Source of the DNA: Gnetum montanum
Taxonomy: Eukaryota > Streptophyta > Gnetopsida > Gnetales > Gnetaceae
Reading direction: 5' to 3'
DNA: 59,328 nt
NCBI GenBank assembly: GCA_015680685.1
Contig: MNCI01016282.1
Location: 98,943-158,270 of the forward strand
Each line of letters starts with the position of its first letter. The first letter of the stretch is position 1. Below, piece by piece: positions 35,820-48,411 of this stretch. The position numbers and the translations under genes are program-made. The notes under the pieces are model-generated. The model had not been told where the DNA came from. It saw only the letters and a list, made by a program, of their open reading frames with translations, and made no database searches.

Positions 35820-37440
35820 AGAAAATGATGATGTCAATTGGGAAGAGCTGGAAATTCCTGACAATTTTAAACGAGAGCCCCTTGAATTGAAGACACTACC
35901 GGCTGGAATGGAGTACATATTCTTGAAAAATGAAAGGCTGGTTATCATTAATGCCAACCTTGTTGTAGAACAAAAGAAAAAGTTGATAAAGATTATGGAA
36001 AAATGGTCAATAGCCTTTGCTTGGTCATATTCTGAGCTCACTAGGATAAATCCACGAATATGCTAGCACTGAATATACACTGACCCTGTTGTTAAGCCAA
36101 AACAACAATCGCAACAATGTTTGAATCCCAAGTTAAAACAAATTGTTAAAGAGGAGATTGAACAACTCCTCAAGTAGGATTCATCTATCCTATCACAGAT
36201 AGTGAGTGGGTGAGTCCACTCATGATCGTACCTAAGAAAGGAGGCAAATGGTAGATGTGCATTGATTTATGGCTGCTCAACATGGAAACTTTCAAGGATC
36301 ATTTTTCGTTGCCTTTTGTAGACCAAGTGTTGAACACCATTTCTAAACACAGCTATTATAGCTTTCTGGATGGTTATAGTGGTTATAACCAAATCTAGAT
36401 TGCACCAAAGGACCAAGCAAAGACAACATTCACAAGTCCTTAGGGGACTTTTTCTTACCATCAGATGCTATTTGATCTATGTAATGCCCTAACCACACTT
36501 CAACGATTAGTTCTTACCATTTTTCAACAATAGATTGGTAGTGGGGTAGAAGTCTTCATGGATGATTTTTCTACCTATGGAGCTACATTCAAGCAAGCCC
36601 TGGACCGTCATAAGCAAGTGTTAAAGAGTTTTGTCGAAACAAACCTCCNGTCATAAGCAAGTGTTAAAGAGTTTTGTCGAAACAAACCTCCAACTCAATT
36701 AGCAAAAGTTGCATCTTATGGTTCATGAGGGCATAGTCTTGGGGCATTGTATTTCAAAAGCAGGAATCAAGGTGAACCTTGAAAAAATAAGGGTCATTCA
36801 AGGAATAACCTACCAACCCAAAATAGTCAAATAAGTAGGATCATTCCTTGGTCATACTGGCTACTACCGGCGCTTCATCAAGAACTTTTCCAAAATCACC
36901 AAGCCATTGGTAGAATTAACAAAGAAGGATACATCATTCGTCTAGACCCATGTATGTGAGATAGCATTTCAACAATTGAAACAAAAGCTTGTGCAAACCC
37001 CCATTCTTCAAGCACCTGATTAGTCCATACCATTTCATGTGATGATCGATGCATCGAATTATACTTTGGGGTAGTGCTTACACATATGGATGATCAAAAA
37101 CATCCATATTACGTTCACTACATAAGCCAGAACATTGTAGGTGCATAGCTGAACTACACCACCACAAAAAAGGAGTGTATGGTAATGGTGTTCAGCTTAG
37201 AGAAGTTCAGGTACTATGTGCTTGGCTATAAAGTTTTTGTGCACACAGATCATAGCGCTATTCGATTTCTAATGAATAAACCAACAATGAGCCCCCGTGA
37301 AATATAGTGGCTCATGATTTTGCAGGAGTTTGATCTCACAATGGTAGAGCGAAAAGGTGTGAAGAATGTGGTCATGGATCACTTCTCAAAACTAAGATGG
37401 GATGACAAGGAGAAAGAGAGATCCTTATCTAATCAATTCC
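35820..37440 (+). pseudogene. Reverse transcriptase and RNase H of element 2, broken
   Basis: After a linker (LKTLPAGMEYIFLKNERLVI near 35890) the RT reads VSPLMIVPKKGGKW with a stop in place of Arg, then MCIDL-LLN, HFSLPFVDQVLNTIS, SFLDGYSGYNQI and VEVFMDDFSTYG (near 36550), the YxDD-equivalent active site with Phe as in Athila elements. The thumb reads [20 protein letters not shown] near 36855. RNase H includes PFHVMIDASNYTLG and VHTDHSAIRFLMNKP. A 42-base exact duplication around an N at 36649 shifts the frame just after the active site. Integrase follows. Confidence 0.85.
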
Positions 37441-37679
37441 CTAAAGAATCTCTTCTTGTAAGGGTTATTATTGCATAAATGCTTGATGAAAAAAATGGTA
37501 TGACATCATCCTCACTTATTTACTCAAGCAAGAACTGCTACAAGGGCTGGACACTAGAAAGAAACAACAATTTCTTCACTAGGTCAATCATTTCATGGAG
37601 ATTAACGAAAATCTCTATAAAGTCTATCCCGATGGCCTGGTACGTTGGTGTGTCCATGATACAAATCAACTACTCATTC

Positions 37680-38740
37680 TCTAGGATGCTCACGAAGGTC
37701 CATGTGGGGGGCCATTATGCTGGGAGATGCACAACCATAAAAATCCTCATGGCAAGGTATTATTAGCCAATAATCTTCAAGGATGCACACCAATTCATCC
37801 GCGCTTGTGATCGTTGCCAAAGGGATGGTGGAATCATAGTTCAAACGGAGGGGCCACAGCAATGGATTCAACCTCTTAAGCCATTTGATATTTGGGGCGT
37901 TGAATTTATGGGTCCCATCACCCCTTTATCAAATGGAAAGGCCTATATAATAGTCACAGTTGACTATTGTACCAAGTGGGTAGAAGCAACAGTCATCATC
38001 GACTGTACATCCATCATTGCTACTCAGTTTGTACAAAAAAAAATCATAAATAGGTTTGGTGTCCCTTGTGCATTAATTTCTGATAATGGAACTCATTTTA
38101 TAGTTGCCACTTTCCAAAAATTGATGCAACACTTGGGGGTTAAGCATAAACTTACAACATCATATCACCCCCAAGCCAATGGTCAAGCTGAGGTCACTAA
38201 TTGGGATATTACAAAAATTCTAATGCGTACCATTAGCAAATACTGAAGGGACTAGATCACTAAATTAAATGATACCCTTTAGGCCTATCACTTCACATGG
38301 ATCTTCCCATAGGTTATTCTCCCTATGAGCTCATGTACGAAAAACTACCAACATTACCCATCTAATTTAAACTCCATACACTCTCTACAGTCTGTGATCT
38401 TGACCTAAATCTAAGTCTAGCATAGAAAGAACAATTAATGAATCTTAACTTGCTAGACGAAAATAGGTTAATGGCCCTATCATCCAACAAAATGCATAAG
38501 GGATTCAACAAGAGATGCCATGACCTGAAAATAAGAAAAGTCAAGTTTCAATTGGGAGACAAGGTTCTCTATTGGAATCCTACACATGTACCCCAACAAA
38601 CCAAATTTCAAATATTGTGGAAAGGACCTTACATTATTGATGAGACTTTTCCATCTAAAGGCCATGATCATCTACAAACCCGAGAGCCCATACAAGAAAC
38701 AACTAGTCAACATCCAGCAAATAAAACCTTTTCATGAGCC
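37680..38740 (+). pseudogene. Integrase of element 2, broken
   Basis: An HHCC-type zinc segment (KVHVGGHYAGRC then IRACDRCQRDGG, about 37690-37830) precedes the core FDIWGVEFMGPITPLSNGKA and VDYCTKWVEA. The core continues FGVPCALISDNGTHF and SYHPQANGQAEV. The core is open at 37908-38246. The first catalytic Asp (usually in G-x-D-FMGP) is Glu here; the second Asp (SDNGT) and the Glu (QAEV) are present. The C-terminal part continues through LGDKVLYWNP and the LWKGPYI segment to about 38740. No chromodomain was seen. Confidence 0.85.
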
Positions 38741-39840
38741 CAAGCCAACCAACTCAACAAACACCTCGCCAAGTGGACAACCACACTCAATCTTTCGGAT
38801 CTCCCCCTTCCAACTTAGGCATGGCGGAGATGGCCACCCATATTAACACTTTTTGTAGCTCCTCAATTTTTGACTTTTTGTTTTACACATTTTTGGTTTT
38901 ACAATTTTTTGTTTTCATCTTCTTTGTTTTACATATTTATATTTTTTAGGTTATTGATTTTTTCTTAGTTTTTTTTATGCCATTGTTAATATATTTAATA
39001 TTTATTACCTTCTCTTTTACTTTCTTTTATGTTTGCTTGTGTTTGATGTGTTGATTTGCCTTTTCTACTAATAAGGTGGTAGGTACATGGTAATGCACTA
39101 CTCGATGGTGGTATACTTCATTTGTAATTGGATTGTTGATGTCTAGTTTCTGACTTTGAATGTCATTACTGATGACTGGGACATGGTTTCTTTTCATGTA
39201 ATAGGTAGTGAGTCCACGTCATCCACCCATCCACATACTCTATGGTTTTCCTTGTTTTGGAAGTGTGCAGTCTCTTCTTCATTAATGCAACTTGAATAAA
39301 CTGGTGACTTGTGTAGTTTCCAGAATTGGGAAGGAATCAAAGGTTTGGATAGGGTGTGGCTTCAAAGGGATGTGGTATTCTTCTTGCTTTTCTATTTTCT
39401 TGTGTGTAGGAGTGTTCTCGTAAGCTTCTTACCATTCCACATCATTTCACAATAGGAAGTTAAATAAGTCCTTACATGGTGTGGTCCTCATCACACAAAA
39501 ATGAGATGAGGATTCAAAACACACCCCTTGGACAAAATAAATGCAAAAAATGCATGGGTCTTTGCATGGTGTGGTTCCCATTCAAAAAAACATGGAAATT
39601 CAAAGCACACCTCTTCAACCAAATAAAAGGGCTACAAGCACTAGTTATGAGACTTGTCTTGTCTCCTCTAAGTAAGGCCCTTTCTAACTTTTTACCTTCT
39701 CTTCAATTTGGAATGGTGATTGTTTTCTAGAAGCATTATTGTATCTTAGGGGATGGACTAGTCTTAGAATGTCAATGCGAAGTCATTGAAAGTGGTTGGT
39801 TTTGGTCTGGACTAAGGATGGATCCTACCCCAAAAAGAGG
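38741..39840 (+). other. Post-integrase spacer of element 2
   Basis: Includes a T-rich tract (38860-39000) and short direct repeats such as 'gcatggtgtggt' (39473 and 39563) and 'cacaccoct'-like words near 39520 and 39606. Collinear with 22690-23690 of element 1. No gene recognised. Confidence 0.5.
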
Positions 39841-39841
39841 T

Positions 39842-42559
39842 GCACAAGGAGAACCTTCACAGAGAGCACCCAAACATCCACGAGGTGGTAAGGGATAACC
39901 AAGTGAGCTAGTAGAACATGAAGAACAAGAAGCGCACTCTTTTAGCATCCATCAAGAGGCTCCTGCTACTGGACAGTCAGGCAAAGGAGAGGCCGTAAAC
40001 CACCAACTCCCATGTAGGGACAATGTCTCATGTTGCACATTGATTGCCTTGTAGCCATTCAAGAAAAGTCCATGTTGACCTCAATCATCATGGAAATAAA
40101 TTTTGGCCCATTTATGGAGTTTGCTCCATAAGTAGTTCAAACACAACTTTAGGCATCATCCTTGTGGCCCATTCTTTCAAATAGTGGTGAATGGTATCTT
40201 GGTGAGACCCATCAATTCTGGCACAAGAAAGATGAAGGCACCATTGTAAACATCTATGGAGTTAATGTCTCTTTCTCAATCAAGGCAATTACAGCAACAC
40301 TGAATTTGCCAAACGAAGGAGGATAAGGAAGCCCATCTACCCACTAGATCTAACCCCGCACTAGAAAACTATGGCTAAAACAAGCATACAACAAAGAAGA
40401 GAAAACATATAATGAACTGACTCTAGAAGAGATGACATATTTCAAGATCGGAACATACCATTTTTTTCCCACTAAAGGGCTCAACCGAATCTCAACATAT
40501 GTAGCTAGGGAAAGTGCTATCTTAATGGATAAATATGTGGTCAATCTTCCTGAATTCTACTTCACTAAAATTCAGAGGTAATTTGAGGACCAAAAGGTAA
40601 GGAAACCAACACTCCCATTCCCTTGCCTAATTAGAAAGTTATGCAAATGTGCTAGAATCCTAAGATATACAAATGATATACCCAAGAAGGCTTAGAATTC
40701 CTCCTTCACCAAACTCCTTAAACTTATAGCACCAAGAAAAGATCTTGGTGAAGAACAAGAACTAGAAAAGGAAGCATAGCTTGATGCAGAAGTATAACAT
40801 GAGCCTAAATAGTACTTGGAAACACAAGCTTCACCGCTACCACTATAGGATTACATGCATTCAATGAGCTATCTAGAGAAAATTGTTGAAGCTATCAGTT
40901 GGGGAAGCAAAGATGAATCTAATCTCTTCAAAGTAATTAACAATGTTGTACAGCCTACTATTTCAACTAACCCAACAAGGGGAGAGATCTCATTACAATT
41001 AGGGCAAGAATCCTAGTGTTCCAGGAAAATCTTTGGAAATGTCACATCCTTTCAAGTGATGCTTGAAATTGGAGAAGGTGCCATAGTTGTGGTAATATAA
41101 CATCAAGATGCAATAGGTGTAGTAGAAGTGATTACAAATCACATCAAAGAATCATTTAATGTGCTTGTTGTGCCCCTAGTAGATCTTACTAGGACTAGAG
41201 ATGCATAGATGCTGGCCGAGACTTCAATGACTCCTACAATACATGAGGATGTGCTAGATCGCTTGCTGCAGATAGGGCAAGTGATGACCACCCTATTTGA
41301 CATCCCTAGTGATGTCACTGCAACATAGTCAGACCTCATAGCCACCAAAGAAAAGCTAGTTATGGCTAAAGTTAGGGCAGAGCATGTAGAAGTAGAAGTG
41401 CAAAGGTTACAATAAGAGCTGGCTACCCTGAGAGCTAAACGATGGGATCCTACCTACTTTGTTGCACCTAACCAGTTGAAAAAATTCATGAAAAAGCAAT
41501 TGGCCAAGCCGATTGAAGAAAATAGAGTTGTTAAGCAAGAAAAAGAGGAAGTAGTCTAGAATGCCTCTACTATTGATGCATAGTCCCATGCTTACAAAAA
41601 GGCATTGACTACCACTCAGGAAGAAAATAAGCAGCTTACGGCTAAAAACTCAAGGTTGATCACAATTGAAAAATAGAAGGACATTCTTCAGGAGAGCACC
41701 CACCAGTTAAGAGAATAACTGGTGAGGGTCAACTAGGACATCAATAGATTGGCCAAAGAAAATAGAATCTTCTCAATGGAGGAGGTTTACACTATTTGAC
41801 AAAAATCAGCAATAGAAATCAGCACGTGGTAGAATGAGGCCAAGAAGCACAAAAAATTAAAGGAATACTTCTGCTACTAGGTAGGCATGTATAAGCAAAT
41901 AAATGAAAAAGAGATCTAGATGGCTAAAGCCCACATTAAATCCCTTTCAGCATAAAATCCTGAGTGGTAGCTAATTATGAATAGCTATGCCTTAGTCCAC
42001 CAAGCAAAAGTATAGAATAAAGACCTACAGATTGAAGATTTGAAAAAATACATGGTGTTGGCTAACCTTAGATATGCCAAACTTTCCATGTTAATAGCAA
42101 GCAGGCCTTGCAGGAAGTTAGAGAAGCAGGTAACAACCACCTATGCATTGTATGAAAAAGGGTTTGTAGATTGAAAAGACGCTTTGAGCAAGCTACATGT
42201 GGCAAACTCAAAATTAAAGGTGATCAAAGCTCACTACCATAGACAGAGGGATATTCCGTAGACCTAGCCAAGAGATTAACAGATTATCATGAATTGAGAG
42301 AAAAAGCTAGGACCTTTGAGGAAGAATGACGATAGTTTGTAGCCTGGTACGTAAAGGCCAATCAAATGTTTCCACAACTGCCATGTCCTTGGGACATATT
42401 GATGCTAGCACACATCAACTCAGTAGCCTAGATGGTACACAATCCATGGATGAAAGAAGAAAAGTTATAGGCATTACTTGATCACTACAAATTTCACAAG
42501 CCTAGTGACAAAGGGAAACAACCAATGGAAGAGCCACCACCTCCAAGCACTACATGAGC
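39842..42559 (+). pseudogene. Additional ORF of element 2: plant-mobile-domain-like head plus coiled coil
   Basis: Between integrase and the right LTR one forward frame can be followed for about 900 codons with roughly thirty stops. The head contains EGTIVNIYGVNVSFSIKAI followed by TLNLPNEGG, a pattern found in accessory proteins of plant gypsy elements and in plant-mobile-domain-like proteins. Further on come YKIGTYHFFPTKGL-like and YVARESAILMDKYVVNLP readings. From about 41290 to 42250 the residues are Lys/Glu/Leu-rich with heptad-like spacing (LVMAKVRAEHVEVEVQRLQ and others), a long coiled coil. It occupies the place of the env-like ORF in Athila elements, but I see no signal peptide or membrane segment. 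Function unknown; absent from element 1. Confidence 0.6.
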
Positions 42560-43501
42560 TTCCTAGTTTTTGTCTTATAATATTGTGTCCCATTTTTGTA
42601 CTACATCACTATGGCATGTAAGGGTAAATTGTTTTGTTTATTGTTTAAGTCAATCAATAATTCCATACCTTCCCAATATTTTATACAGAACTTGTTCCTC
42701 ATTTTGTTTAACTCAAGGATAAGTTTTCATTTAGTCATGAGGGTATGATGAGTCATGAATCATGGGGGCTAGGGATGTTTGCCTTGAAATTTTTTTGACA
42801 TCCTATTTTCAAACATTATGGTAACTAATAGTAATTAAATAGAATAAGGTGAAAAACTTGATGATTTTAGTTACCTCGTAGCCTTGGGCATAGCACACTA
42901 TCATCACCTTGTGCTTAAATGCAAACTAAGGGATCTAAAAAGGGTTAATTATTAAGGAAAATTTACCAAAATTAATGTTGATCCTTTGGTGACTATAGGT
43001 GATGCTAAAAGGAAAACCTAAGAAAGAAAGTCTTTTGTCAAGCATAGAAACAAAGCAAAGAGAGGGAGAATGGAGGATATGCCCATGGACAAACAGTAGC
43101 ACATACAGGATAACAGCTCAAACATCACATGATTGCTCGATTTATGGGATGGTAAAAAGAAATTTCAATCCATCCTTCAAGAATGCTCTACATAACCAAA
43201 GAAACATCAACATAATAATCAAGGTTGGAAATCTACCACCACTAGCAACAACAAGAAGAATCATCTTCAGTGGATTTTTGAAGGCCTCTGTAAATTTTAT
43301 AATCTTCAATGTCTATCCAGTCTTTTTTGTATTTTGTCATTTTGTATGCATTCATTGGAATAAAATTTTGTAATGCAGCACTTAGACTCAATCAATAGTT
43401 AGCGTCAGTAAATAATCCCATACATTTTTTATTTTTTTGTAAAGAAAGCTCGATCCTATTTTGTTAACTTGAGGACAAGTTTTTACTCAATTGTGGGGGT
43501 A
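42560..43501 (+). other. 3' untranslated part of element 2 with two PPT-like sites
   Basis: The motif 'gtcatgagggtatgatgagtcat' region (about 42735-42760) and the final 'ttgtgggggtatgatgagtcat' region (about 43490-43512) are near copies about 755 bases apart. Only the second is followed by a full LTR. The ORF at 42999-43373 shows no family resemblance. Confidence 0.6.
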
Positions 43502-44361
43502 TGATGAGTCATCATGGGTTGATCATGTCGATGCAATCCCATCAACACATGCATTGATGAGTTGACATGTGATGCATACATGTTGACGTAGTGTGTGTTT
43601 TCGCATATAAATACACATGCTCCCACCGTGTATTGGCATTCTTTTGTCAATAGAGTAGTCAAACCCTTGTAGTTTGATTCCATAGTCTTAGAGAACAATC
43701 AGTGAGTGCTCGCAGTGTGGAATTGAGTCAGTTGTACACCATCTTATTCAAGTGGCAATATACTTTGACACATTCCTTGAACAACAATAAGATCAAGATT
43801 AATTCTTATTCATTACAATACTTTGACTTAAATTAAATTTACTTTCTATGCAATTTACTTTATATGTACTTAATTAATATTTACACTTCCATGCATGTTA
43901 ATTAATTGATAGAATGAGCACAACCAATTTCGAGCATAAACATGTATTCGCTTAGTAATCCCAACAATGTTATTGCTTGGTTCACTTAATAACGTAGTGC
44001 TTGGTAATCCCAGTAGCAGATACATGGGTTCATGATGTGTATGGCAAGCTAAGAACAAACACTAATCACCCATAGGCTAGTTTAGACTTTACTTTCCATT
44101 GTTAATTAGATTAAATAATTAATTTCTCTATTATCGTTAGGAGTAGAATAAAGCTAAAACAACATCAACAATCATATGTCTCACTTTGGACTAAATCATA
44201 CGTGACAAAGCTACCATTAGTCCAAGTGGAAAGATAGCAAACTACGATCAATGCTTAACGATCTAGATGCACCACTAGTCTTATCCACGAAATTCAACTA
44301 AATCATGCGTGAATACTTGTGATTTGTATGGTTGGGCATAGGGGTTACTCAGTGCCCATCA
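43502..44361 (+). repeat. LTR at the right end of element 2, different subfamily
   Basis: Begins TGATGAGTCATCATGGG after the purine tract GGGGGTA and ends GCCCATCA. TATAAATA lies at 43606-43613. U5 resembles the other Athila LTRs ('tggtaatccca', 'gtatggttgggcataggggt'), but the first 300 bases share no GATATC array and do not align with 31521-31820. Confidence 0.8.
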
Positions 44362-46305
44362 ACAATAGAGAAGGCAAAGTTCTCAAACCAAGGCATCAAA
44401 GGAGGTGTGCTGGCACATGGAAGCCAACACATACCTACCACCATACTTTGTCCTCATTCTCCTAAATGAAAGCTAGGAGGCCTAGGAACATGTCAAAGTC
44501 TTCTAAGTGTCTTCAAATGAGGTTGAAAACTTCCCAAGAAGACCGAAACATTTTCCAAACCTACACATGTGGATTGAAAGGCAAGGATGCATACCTAGGA
44601 GATAGAAACCTCAACCATGCATGCGAGAACCTTAAATACAAAGCACGTTAGACACTTCCCAAATTTAGGGCTTACAATCAACTTACAAATTGCAACTCAA
44701 TGCCTCATCAAAAGTTTTGGAATAAGTTATTTTCTCAAAACACTGAGGTTTAGCTTATTCTTATTATTCTGATTGAATGGGATAGCTTCTATAAGTATTA
44801 GTCTTGAATTAGTTTACCATAGAACTGATGTCATCTTCAATGTAATTTTGAGCTTCATGAATAAATTTTCTATCTCGAACTCCTGCTCTATTTTGCGTAA
44901 CTTTTGTGAAATTTAGCTTTGGAAAGTTTGCTAGCAGATAGCTCAAAGTGAAAGAATGGCATATTCTATAAAACGTTTTTTTCATTTACTATCTTAGCAA
45001 TATAGATTTTAGAGTTAAATGACTAAAAAACTATTAATTTTCATTGTTATGTTGAGGGATAACTTAAAGGAGAAGCTAATAGTTATATACAAAACAACAC
45101 TTTCTTTGAAGTATTTTACCATTAATATAGATTTTACCCTAATTAGCTCATTTAAACCAGCAAAAACTAGTTAGGGGTATAAATGCCTGGGTGGAACCAG
45201 AGACTAGCAACCACTTAAAACAAGTTATCTAGCAACCACTGAAAACAAGTTATCTAAACTCTCCCAAAGCTTGCCAAAACAACTCAAGCTTTTCTTTCAA
45301 ATAGTTTCATCTTGAATATTCATGCTTTTCCTTTCAAACTTGTTTTCTTATTCCAATTTTCAATTCCAATTTTCAATTTAAGCTTTTCTTTCAAACAATT
45401 TCATCTTACATTCATAGCAAAAAGGTTGGGGAGCTTTTCTTTTAACTGAAAAGATTCACCAACTCTTTATACCGAAAAATTTTTTTATCACTTTTCAACT
45501 CAAAAGCTTCTCTTTCAAAACATTTACAGAGAAGAGGTTTAGAATGATTAACTTTTTTCTTGTTCATGAATACAATTTTTATATTTAATTTTTCTTTTCC
45601 TTAAATGTTTTCAAATTACTTTTTATGCTGCATTAAATTGTTTTTAACAAAAATTTTTAAATGTTTTAAAGTATTCTTCAACTGAAAGGTTTCAGGAGGG
45701 TTAAAATCTTTGGCCTTTTCATTCAAATTTCTCGAACACTAAAGACTGTTGTTTTAAGAGACTATTCAATAAAATGATATAAATTTATCTTGCGATTAAA
45801 CGTGGTTGGAAATTTTTATTTTTCACGGGCAACGGGCAGTGGTAGCTCAGGTAACAAGCGGCGGTAATGCGGCCAACATCCGACTGAAAGATTTGAAACA
45901 TAAGCCACCTCCACTACATTCGTTCTACACTTAAAATAAAAAACAAATCCTTACAAATTTAAAAACCTACCCTTGTGCTCTGGATATAATGGGGAACCTG
46001 GAAAAATCACAATACAAAAATTATAAAATTATAAAGAATAAAAAATGTAACTTGTCTACGGACCTTTGTTCATAGATTAAACACACCCCTTTGTCGTTTT
46101 ATTAAACAGAATAAAAACATTTTCCCTCCGGGACAAAAATGACTAGACCTTTTAGCTATATTGAAACTCAAATGTACATCGAATTTAGAAGAGTATTGTT
46201 GCTTTTTGAATTAAAAATACTTCTGCTAGAGCAACATATGGTAACGCCTACTCATAAACCTAAGAAAAATCCAAGGCCCAATATGATGGATAAATGTCCG
46301 CTATG
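44362..46305. other. Intergenic region downstream of the peroxidase gene
   Basis: No gene recognised. It contains a 25-base unit 'tctagcaaccact-aaaacaagtta' repeated twice in tandem (about 45207-45256) and T-rich sequence (45280-45700). On the minus strand AATAAA (46098-46103) lies about 200 bases beyond the peroxidase stop and could be its poly(A) signal. Confidence 0.5.
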
Positions 46306-48411
46306 CTATGCTGTAGGGTTGAACCTGGTACAATCTTTTCTAACTTCTCCTTGAGTGGCAGTCTTCACCGCAATCAGACTCATCTTATCCATCGCAGCTG
46401 TAAAAGCATGAAAGAAAAGGGTTTTGGATTGGGCATACAAATTTACAAGAGACTTGGTCTGAGGATGAAACAGAAGACCCTGATCTGTTTCCAAGAGCCC
46501 CAGTTTTGTTTGAAGGTTTGTGTAATACATATTGTCAAATGCAAAAGGAGTATTGACATCGAATGGTGCAGTAATATCCGCGTTGCCACCTCTTACTGGG
46601 CAGGACATCTTCAATGCTTTCAACAATTTGGGATCCATTGATGGGTCTGGCTTATTGCTCTTTCTGTAGTTATAAAGGCGATCTAGGAAGCCGTTGCAGT
46701 GGGAGAAACCTATTGTGTGGGCACCTGCATTCTAAAAATTAAGCATTTTCAATATTCAAGAAAGCTGTAACCTGCCAAAGTGCTATATAGAGGAATCTTT
46801 AATCTTTTGATGGTCAGTCTATAATATAATCGCAAACTCTGCGTAAAAGCAAAAAGGAAAAATTCCTTGCACAAAAGTTTTGATACAGACATTATAGAAA
46901 AAGAAAAGGTTCTTAACGTAATCAAGTTCAAGATGTTACTGAAAATGACAGTAATCAGGAAACTAGCCATTACCAGACAAAGCCACCATATCTGATCTGT
47001 TCAACCCTTTAGAGGCGAAGATTTTGAGAAGTTGGTCTACAGTGAAATTAGTTTGAGGAAGATTTCCTTGGACTCTCGATGCAAGAGAGATCCTTCCATC
47101 TTTTCTGCCCTTATTTACTTGATAATATGGACCTCCAGTCTAAACATGAAAGTGAGGAAACATAAGAATCTGGAGATGCTTTTAAGGCAGAGGTTGCACA
47201 AAAAAGTAACACAGAATGGCCTAACCAGAAAGGGATTAATTCGTCTCACCAAAACTATAAAATCTCTGGTAGCTATGGCAAGAATATCTGCACAAGAAAC
47301 AATGCCTGGACATTTGGCCTCAACTGCTGCTTTGGCTCCAATAATAGCATCAAACGCAGCATCAGGAATGTTCTTGTTATCGAATGCATCCCTCTCTGCC
47401 ACTTTGTTTTGGGTCGATGAAATCAACAATGATGCATCGCATCCCTGAATGAAAACATTCAATTATATAAATGCTCTTCACTGCTTAGCAACGACAGAAG
47501 CACCATAATGTTACATTCATATGGTTCTGCACTGCCTCATTGCCTTAGAATTGCAATTGCTGTAATAAAGTTGAAATACTTCCTTAAACTAATAAATAAT
47601 CCCACGACTTACATGCTCTAAACCCAAATAAATGGTCGAATACTAAGGCTTCTGGCTTATGGCATGTGACTCCAACTGGTAAAAACCACAATGACAAACC
47701 TTTGCAACTTCAAATATTTTGAAAGCTTGTGAGACGAGTTACCGTAAGCAGGTATGTAACATATACACATAATCATAAATATCCACCAACAGCGAACAAC
47801 CTTCACCAGAGGCTTCTCAGGAGAAGCCGTAGCCCTCTGAAATTGACAAAAGAGATGCTACCGGCCCCTGGCTACAGGTAGTTCCTGTCACAAATCATAT
47901 ACGATAACGAACAATAGCTGCAAGTTCCAACAAATTATGGCTAATCCAGTAACATCGGTACGATGGATCATCTAATACATAGATCATCTAATACGTAGTT
48001 ATACACAATACCCTGTTACAGCTAAAGGTGTCCATGACAGACAGGTACACAGCTCTCAACAAATGCAAGCCAGCAGGTGCCTTTGCATAAGGACCCAGCT
48101 ACAGTATCATTCAAGATCCTCAAAAGGACGACAGGCAGTGGAAAATTTAATATTGCAGGGAAAGTGAAAAACGGTAAAGGAAAAATGCACACCTCAACAA
48201 AGCAGTCATGGAACAACATTCTAATGGTTCCAGGGGCAGACACAGGAGCCTCAAAGTATTTCTGCTTAACGACACCATGAACCAGTGCCTCCACGTTTGG
48301 GCAGCTCTTCATGTAGTAATTCACGCTCAGCTGCCCCTGCACCTGCAACGACAGCATTGTCAGCATCATCCAAATGGCTGCTGCTGCTGTAACAGTAGAG
48401 GCAAAACCCAT
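46306..48411 (-). CDS. Class III secretory peroxidase, four exons
   Basis: Heme peroxidase of the plant secretory family (EC 1.11.1.7), oxidising phenolics with H2O2 in the cell wall or vacuole. Exons, in order of transcription: 48193-48411, 47250-47444, 46974-47139 and 46306-46724. All introns are GT-AG, and the joined frame gives 332 residues, usual for the family. Residues 1-26 form a signal peptide ending before QLSVNYY. The distal site is GTIRMLFHDCF (Arg64, His68), followed by GCDASLLI. The substrate-side region is CPGIVSCADILAIATRD, and the proximal His196 lies in ALSGAHTIGFSHC. Eight Cys fit the four conserved disulfides. The tail ends KDCTRFNPTA. The three introns (748, 110, 249 bp) sit at the family's ancestral positions. 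The ATG at 48411 gives a standard signal peptide; an in-frame ATG at 48513 would add 34 residues. It appears intact. Confidence 0.95.

Larger units (their letters stand above)
31521..44361 (+). mobile_element. Athila-like Ty3/gypsy element 2, pol-containing, mismatched LTRs
   Basis: Order inside: gag, zinc knuckle, protease, RT, RNase H, HHCC-integrase, a T-rich spacer, a long coiled-coil ORF, a purine tract and an LTR. All reading frames are interrupted. The domain order PR-RT-RH-INT places it in Ty3/gypsy, and the RT motif FMDDFS together with homology to the tRNA-Asp-primed element 1 points to the Athila group. The left LTR belongs to the element 1 subfamily, while the right LTR (43502-44361) has an unrelated U3, so the two ends probably did not come from one insertion. 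No target duplication matches (bases before 31521 end 'tcata'; bases after 44361 are 'acaat'). Confidence 0.8.

Noticed and set aside
39842-42559. Envelope glycoprotein in the env position
   Set aside because: No signal peptide, cysteine pattern or transmembrane segment; mainly coiled coil, so called an accessory ORF only.
46294-46641. Plus-strand ORF over the peroxidase exon 4
   Set aside because: Shadow of the real minus-strand coding exon.
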